Positions 14,601-18,211 of a stretch of DNA of 18,211 bases are shown here, one piece after another. The position numbers and the translations under genes are program-made. Positions within the stretch are counted from its first letter, which is position 1; each line of letters starts with the position of its first letter. The DNA lies in assembly GCF_000966975.1 (NCBI RefSeq), contig NZ_JZWV01000101.1, forward strand, positions 1-18,211. The letters are read 5' to 3'. The stretch comes from Streptomyces katrae. Its GTDB lineage: Bacteria > Actinomycetota > Actinomycetes > Streptomycetales > Streptomycetaceae. The notes under the pieces are model-generated. The model saw nothing but the letters and a program-made list of their open reading frames with translations. It had not been told where the DNA came from and searched no databases.

Positions 14601-16215
14601 CGGACACACCCTGAGCTCCGGCCCCGTCCGCGGCGGCACCGCCTGGTTCCTCCAGCGGGCCGCCGACCCGGCGCCCGAGGGGGCCGAGGACTGCGAGGTC
14701 CGCACCGTCGACGCCGACGACTCCGTACGCCTGCCCCGCCTGCTGGAGCTGCTCGCCGAACGCGGCCCGCTGCCCGTACCGCCCGCCGCCCGGGACGCCT
14801 TCGCCCGCGCGACCGGGGTCCGCGCCCCCGTCGCCGCCCTCGTCCTCGGCGGCTTCCCCGGCCGCGCCCACTACGACGAGCACCTCAAGCTGCTCGCCAC
14901 CGCCCCGTTCAAGGCGAACAAGGCCCTCGCCCGGCAGTACGACGACCTCTGCCGGCGCCTCGGCGACGCCGGACGGCGCGCCGTCCTGGCCGCCGCGGTG
15001 CCCGAGGACCCGGCCGCCCTGTGGGAGCCCGGCGGCGTGACCGCGGCGACCGGGCGGATGGCCGCCGTCTGGAACGGGCTCCTCGGCTGCGGGGAACACA
15101 CCGACGAGGAACTGGCCGCCGCCCTGGAGGCCGAGCTGGGCCTGCCCGACACCTGGGCCCGGTCCCTGCCCGCCGGACGCGTCCCCGCCGACTCGCCCTT
15201 CGGTGAGGACGGCCTCGTCCTCACGGGAGGCCGGATGGGCGGGATCGAGCTCCACCACACCGCGCCGGACGGCACCGCCGGGGACTGGGTGCACGCCGGG
15301 GAGCCCGCGCACCAGCGGGCCGCCTCCGTGATCGCCTGGGCGCTGACCGAGCGGCCCGTCGGGGATCCGGCCGCCCGGGGAGCCCTCGCCCTGTACGGGC
15401 GGCTGCGGGCCCAGCTGGACGGCCCGGGAGCGCTCGTCCCGCTGGGCGGCTTCTTCAAGGAACTGGCCGCCATCGCGGCGACCGACGCGGCGTTCGCCCC
15501 GTACGAGGGGACCCTCCTGCCGTGCCCGAAGCCGCTGTGGGAGGGCGCACCCGGCACCTCCACCGCCCATGACGACGGGCTGTTCGTGGTGGCCGTGCCC
15601 AGCGGGGACTGCTTCCTGCGGCCGGCCGCCCTCGCCGACCCGGAGCGGATGGCGCGGGCCGAACGGATCGCCGCCACCGTCCGGGAGGGCTACCTGCTGA
15701 CCGTCCTGCACCGGCACCGGGACCTCTTCGACGGCCTGGACCGGCTGGCCGCCCGCGCCGCCGCCACCCCGGTCCCCGAGGGCGGCTACGAGGCCGACCC
15801 CGCGCTGAGCGCCCCGGAGCTGGTCGCCGAGGTGGCCGCGGCCCTCGGGACCGGTACGGACGCCGCCGCCCTCCACCTCCAGCTGCTGGCCCTCGCCCGC
15901 CCCACCGACCGCAACGTCCGCCGCTGGAACGGCTGGACCCCCGCCCGGCACAAGGCCGCCCAGGCGGAGCTGCTGGCGACGGGCGCCGTGGTGAGCGACA
16001 AGCGGACCCGTGCGGGCCGGACGCTGTTCGTCCCGGGGGAGTGGACACAGGCCAAGGCCCCGCACCTCCCCGTGGAGACGGCGAAGCTCGCCGCACACGT
16101 GGCGGCCGCTTCGGGCACGAACCTCCACCTGCCCCTGCTGCGCCTGCTCGCGCCGCTGCCCCCGCACGAGCTGTTCGCCCGCGCCTGGGCCGAGCGGGGC
16201 CGACGGGCCGGCTGA
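11605..16215 (+). CDS. Large protein of unknown function (1536 aa)
   Basis: I do not recognise this family with confidence. The protein has no signal peptide, membrane helix or P-loop that I can see. Residues 1-480 are mostly helical and Ala/Leu/Arg-rich. Residues about 483-770 are strand-rich with repeated aromatic/glycine segments (HWAGGSFLVGF, GGMIQGGLGYQF, HFWTTGVHDAW, DGRLVGFRVL), which could form a propeller-like fold distinct from WD40. Residues about 770-1420 return to mixed helical sequence. Residues 1440-1480 (WNGWTPARHKAAQAELL, then a basic RTRAGRTLF turn) resemble a winged-helix or DNA-binding module. I loosely associate such proteins with MoxR/VWA ATPase systems, but no MoxR or VWA gene is present here. 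The first ATG at 11605 lacks a ribosome site, so the message may be leaderless. One frame is open throughout with normal Streptomyces codon bias. Confidence 0.85.
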   Translation: MKIQIPLPAGPHLSTVYTDWTRAHDPAAEPAAVELFDEVLSTIHRAYEKPGRFVDGLERRVRGLDPAHLPWFWDTVGHKLIAWHLRSAAARAYALARKAERAHALPVDPDWHRANLLLFARAGALPGAELSGHQAWLAAALEPAAAHEEYVRVLRAWAASPGELPADLARRVRLSARAAGLDTAEEARVLGLVLAEARSKEVPDRLLDAATPLLTAHPPAEDTALALLGLFPESRGDASSWLRLLLGCGAADAAAAGRIVPEDGLPGWFARYTRRFGHGRSGGGVMRQPMPAELFELLTRWAPRLRAAGTPLRLHEDRYRYQGLDADLLDACLAEGIPVEDPGAAVRLVFWDGRSRRDLKALAADPVFGPRLEGTVHAGLRRSGTAITLLPGNAGIAAGVHARVETLLGALCGGGLAAADEAADELAGLLDRPTALALDGIEEALGALDLTGPLGRALRAGLPEEWAWPALEEAVAGLGGPAAVTGVTCTWPVLTVYGPDRAVAVDHAGPRGSCAFRLPDGATAHTVHWAGGSFLVGFATTPRASFGTHAFWADRPEDVFEAERQLGLRRYGGMIQGGLGYQFATPDGGRLEEGHVLRPGDRQGIGSHDVQMSDGEHFWTTGVHDAWRTWTRVDPATGAAVPGHDTPAFHTAAPLPPGTEHFRDLQTLAVLPDGAPGSPLGQDGRLVGFRVLNRTPYPGPSPREFLLEGVDGRRAGYRSRRWGRRPWAVIRMPQGGEEAVLAGQETIRCHAAEDNSLLWQVQGFPGSDRRRTPGFGDGAGPVPPPAFWHFLTERCTASSRALRTVDDTAVRALLDAALAGEPAPALPGRPLDPAVADGVARAAVLAADVLRRRRELSRKVAVIRSGPVVSLRTETPDSVLVPALHGLVPERRRAYDEPSLPPQPAVQTAVAADGRHLRGEIDDEARVLARPAVPETWEPLVGGIGAVAWRAVAATTPDGEREALAALLETWSGQPFAEPGSAWRTGRATAGSLAARRAAGHTLSSGPVRGGTAWFLQRAADPAPEGAEDCEVRTVDADDSVRLPRLLELLAERGPLPVPPAARDAFARATGVRAPVAALVLGGFPGRAHYDEHLKLLATAPFKANKALARQYDDLCRRLGDAGRRAVLAAAVPEDPAALWEPGGVTAATGRMAAVWNGLLGCGEHTDEELAAALEAELGLPDTWARSLPAGRVPADSPFGEDGLVLTGGRMGGIELHHTAPDGTAGDWVHAGEPAHQRAASVIAWALTERPVGDPAARGALALYGRLRAQLDGPGALVPLGGFFKELAAIAATDAAFAPYEGTLLPCPKPLWEGAPGTSTAHDDGLFVVAVPSGDCFLRPAALADPERMARAERIAATVREGYLLTVLHRHRDLFDGLDRLAARAAATPVPEGGYEADPALSAPELVAEVAAALGTGTDAAALHLQLLALARPTDRNVRRWNGWTPARHKAAQAELLATGAVVSDKRTRAGRTLFVPGEWTQAKAPHLPVETAKLAAHVAAASGTNLHLPLLRLLAPLPPHELFARAWAERGRRAG

Positions 16216-16224
16216 GGGCACACG

Positions 16225-16312
16225 GGGACGGGAGCCGGGCGGAGGGCCGGGCGGCCGCTGATCCGCGTGTTCATCGCCCGGCCGCCCGGCCCCCTGCCCG
16301 GGCCCCCGTCCC
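16225..16312. terminator. Long bidirectional hairpin between convergent genes
   Basis: GGGCCGGGCGGCCG (16244-16257) pairs perfectly with CGGCCGCCCGGCCC (16279-16292) over 14 bp. Imperfect outer pairing extends to GGGACGGG (16225) and CCCGTCCC (16305-16312). It lies between the stops of the 1536-residue gene and the GNAT gene and can serve both. Confidence 0.8.
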
Positions 16313-16367
16313 GGCCGACGCTACGGGAGCTCCGGCCGGGAGTCGATGAACTGCGTGTTAAACCGTG

Positions 16368-17078
16368 TCATGCCTGATCAACGGGGGTTCCGGGGGTGCG
16401 CAGCCCGATGAAGACCGGCTCCCGGCGCAGGACGAAGCCCATCGACTCGTACAGCCGGATCGCGCCGGTGTTCTCGGCGGCCGCGTGCAGGAACGGGACG
16501 TCCCCGCGCTCCCGGATCCCCGCCGCCACCGCCCGGACCAGCAGTGCGGCCAGTCCCTGACCGCGGTGGGCCGGGTGGGTGCACACCGCGCTGATCTCCG
16601 TCCAGCCCGGGGGCCGCAACCGCTCCCCGGCCATCGCCACCAGCCGGCCCTCGCGGCGGATCCCGAGATAGCTGCCCAGCTCGATGGTGCGCGGCAGGAA
16701 GGGGCCCGGCTCGGTCAGCTCCACCAGCGCCGTCATCTCCGCCACGTCGGCCGGCCCCAGCCGGACCGCCTCCGGCGCGGCCTCGGCCCGCACCGCCCGC
16801 CCGTCCAGCTGCACGCCCGGGATGACGCGCACCGTCTCCCAGCCGGCCGGCGGCGTCGGCAGGCCGGTCAGCCACACCTCCCGGCCCGGCCCCACCAGCG
16901 CGGCCAGATCCGCCCAGGCGGCCGGATCGGCGGGGTCGGCGACGGCGGCGAAGGGGTTCGCCGCCGGGAGGTAGCGGGCGGCCCCGCGCCCGGAGTACTC
17001 GGCGAACGCGCGGTGCGGGCCGGTCAGCGCGGCCCAGACCGGGTTGTCCAGCGGGGCGGAGGGGTTCTCGGTGGGCAT
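16368..17078 (-). CDS. GNAT-family N-acetyltransferase
   Basis: This 236-residue protein is an FR47-like GNAT enzyme that transfers an acetyl group from acetyl-CoA to an unknown acceptor. The C-terminal half carries the fold: motif A with the CoA-phosphate loop RGQGLA (172-177) after VCTHPAH, and motif B AAENTGAIRLYESMGF (200-215). The N-terminal ~105 residues are less conserved and may form a partial second GNAT-like lobe. The ATG at 17078 has AGGAAGG upstream at a rather long 12-nt spacing; no better start is seen. It converges on the 1536-residue gene and is divergent from the nitrilase gene, so neither neighbour is in its operon. Confidence 0.9.
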   Translation of the reverse strand: MPTENPSAPLDNPVWAALTGPHRAFAEYSGRGAARYLPAANPFAAVADPADPAAWADLAALVGPGREVWLTGLPTPPAGWETVRVIPGVQLDGRAVRAEAAPEAVRLGPADVAEMTALVELTEPGPFLPRTIELGSYLGIRREGRLVAMAGERLRPPGWTEISAVCTHPAHRGQGLAALLVRAVAAGIRERGDVPFLHAAAENTGAIRLYESMGFVLRREPVFIGLRTPGTPVDQA

Positions 17079-17271
17079 GCGGTGCGGAATCCTTCCTCAG
17101 GAGCGGGCGCCCCCGGAGCCCCGTGCGGGGGCCCGGGATGGTGGCGACGGCCGCAGGCTATGCCCCTTGAGCCCCCGGGAGCAGCGGATTTACGCGCCCG
17201 CCATCCACCCGCCATCCGCACCGGCTCTCCGCGTCCGACCCACCCCCCGCTCAGCCCGCCCACCAGGGCCC

Positions 17272-17336
17272 GCGCAACGATTCGCCGCGCACCGGCAGGA
17301 ACGCGCAACGAATCGATGAGCCCAGCGCAACGCTGA
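17272..17336 (+). promoter_or_regulatory. Three phased GCGCAACG boxes, candidate Lrp/AsnC operator
   Basis: GCGCAACGATTC (17272), GCGCAACGAATC (17303) and GCGCAACGCTGA (17325) are direct repeats spaced 31 and 22 bp, ending just before the nitrilase promoter. The layout nearly copies the 30- and 21-bp spacing of boxes 2-4 before the permease promoter. The rest of the 330-bp gap (17079-17408) holds a GC hairpin at 17109-17132 and no gene that I can support. Confidence 0.5.
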
Positions 17337-17340
17337 CGGC

Positions 17341-17370
17341 TTGTCCCGGTCGAACGCCCGAACGTACCGT
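17341..17370 (+). promoter_or_regulatory. Candidate promoter of the nitrilase-family gene
   Basis: TTGTCC (17341-17346), an 18-bp spacer and TACCGT (17365-17370) fit a vegetative promoter. Transcription would start near 17377, about 30 nt before the ATG, directly downstream of the phased boxes. Confidence 0.5.
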
Positions 17371-17408
17371 TTTACGACCCCCACCCCACCTGTCACAGAG
17401 GTACGCCC

Positions 17409-18209
17409 ATGCCCCCGCTGCGCACCGCACTCCTCCAGAGCTCCGGACGGCTCGGCGACACCGCCGAGAACCTGAAGCGGCTCGACGAGGCCGCGGCGCG
17501 CGCCGCACAGAGCGGGGGCGGGCTCCTCGTGACCTCGGAGATGTACCTGACCGGCTACGCGCTGGAGGTCGGGGACATCGCGGGCCTGGCCGAACCGGCC
17601 GACGGCGAGTCCGCCCACACCATCGGGGGCATCGCCCGCCGCCACGGGATCGCCGTCCTGTACGGCTACCCCGAGCGCGACGGCGACACGGTCTACAACT
17701 CGGCCCAGCTCATCGGCCCCGACGGGGCCCGGCTGGCGAACTACCGCAAGACCCACCTGTTCGGCTGCTTCGAGCAGGAGGCCTTCACCCCCGGCGACAC
17801 CCCCGTCGTCCAGGCGGACCTGAACGGCCTCCGCGTCGGCATCATGATCTGCTACGACGTGGAGTTCCCCGAGAACGTACGCGCCCACGCCCTGGCCGGG
17901 ACCGACCTCCTCCTGGTCCCGACCGCGCAGATGCACCCGTTCCAGTTCGTCGCCGAACAGCTGGTCCCGGTACGGGCCTTCGAGAACCAGATGTACATCG
18001 CGTACGTCAACCGGACCGGCCCCGAGGGCGAGTTCGAGTTCGTCGGCCTCAGCTGCCTCGCCAGTCCGGACGGGGTCACCCGCACCCGCGCCGGCCGCGG
18101 CGAGGAAATGGTGTTCGGCGAGGTCGACCCGGAGCTCCTGGGAGCCTCCCGCGAGACCAACCCGTACCTGCGCGACCGCCGCCCCGGGCTCTACGCCTCC
18201 CTCGCCTGA
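17409..18209 (+). CDS. Carbon-nitrogen hydrolase (nitrilase superfamily amidase)
   Basis: This complete 266-residue protein is of normal length for a single-domain nitrilase-superfamily amidase. The Glu-Lys-Cys triad is present: E44 in SEMYLTGY, K114 in YRKTHLF and C148 in ICYDVEFPE. Such enzymes hydrolyse small amides; the sequence looks closer to aliphatic or R-amidases than to true nitrilases, but the substrate is not readable. The ATG is preceded by GAGG, and a promoter and three GCGCAACG boxes lie upstream. The shared boxes suggest joint control with the amino-acid permease, so an amino-acid amide or amine-breakdown product is a reasonable guess. Any operon partner lies beyond the window. 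Confidence 0.93.
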   Translation: MPPLRTALLQSSGRLGDTAENLKRLDEAAARAAQSGGGLLVTSEMYLTGYALEVGDIAGLAEPADGESAHTIGGIARRHGIAVLYGYPERDGDTVYNSAQLIGPDGARLANYRKTHLFGCFEQEAFTPGDTPVVQADLNGLRVGIMICYDVEFPENVRAHALAGTDLLLVPTAQMHPFQFVAEQLVPVRAFENQMYIAYVNRTGPEGEFEFVGLSCLASPDGVTRTRAGRGEEMVFGEVDPELLGASRETNPYLRDRRPGLYASLA

Positions 18210-18211
18210 GG

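Noticed and set aside
11578..16221. A 1547-codon open frame on the minus strand, opposite the 1536-residue gene
   Set aside because: It is Gly/Gln/Val-rich low-complexity sequence of the kind produced opposite GC-rich Streptomyces genes. The plus strand has proper codon bias and protein-like composition.

Overview
The window is about 72% GC by eye, with strong G/C bias at third codon positions, GTG starts, GGAGG-type ribosome binding sites and Streptomyces-like promoters. It reads as chromosomal DNA from a Streptomyces or close relative. I see no tRNA, rRNA, transposase, integrase or CRISPR array.

Positions 1-9254 are all on the minus strand. In transcription order they hold an SGNH/GDSL hydrolase with an apparently leaderless promoter, a two-repeat secreted-type lipoprotein, a LytTR response regulator, a 1397-residue protein, a 91-residue protein of unknown function, and a sodium:solute symporter that runs off the left edge. 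The 1397-residue protein joins a trypsin-like protease, a STAND-type NTPase, a membrane segment and 14 WD40 repeats. A 165-bp imperfect inverted repeat lies between the lipoprotein and LytTR genes and reaches the likely -10 box of the regulator.

Positions 9255-11547 hold a plus-strand unit: a cationic amino-acid permease followed by an Lrp/AsnC regulator, ended by a perfect 12-bp hairpin. The permease control region has four GYGC-A-type boxes at helical spacing. A similar set of three boxes stands in front of the carbon-nitrogen hydrolase gene at the right end. My inference is that the Lrp/AsnC protein controls both, tying amino-acid or amide uptake to hydrolysis.

Positions 11605-16215 encode a 1536-residue protein I cannot assign, standing alone. 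It converges on a GNAT acetyltransferase gene across a long bidirectional hairpin. The nitrilase-family amidase gene is divergent from the GNAT gene and complete at the right edge.

The best candidates for unusual biology are the membrane-bound protease-STAND-WD40 protein (with an 18-bp duplication beside its Walker B motif, nearly identical WD repeats and a tiny upstream ORF), the orphan 1536-residue protein, the shared phased boxes, and the inverted-repeat element.
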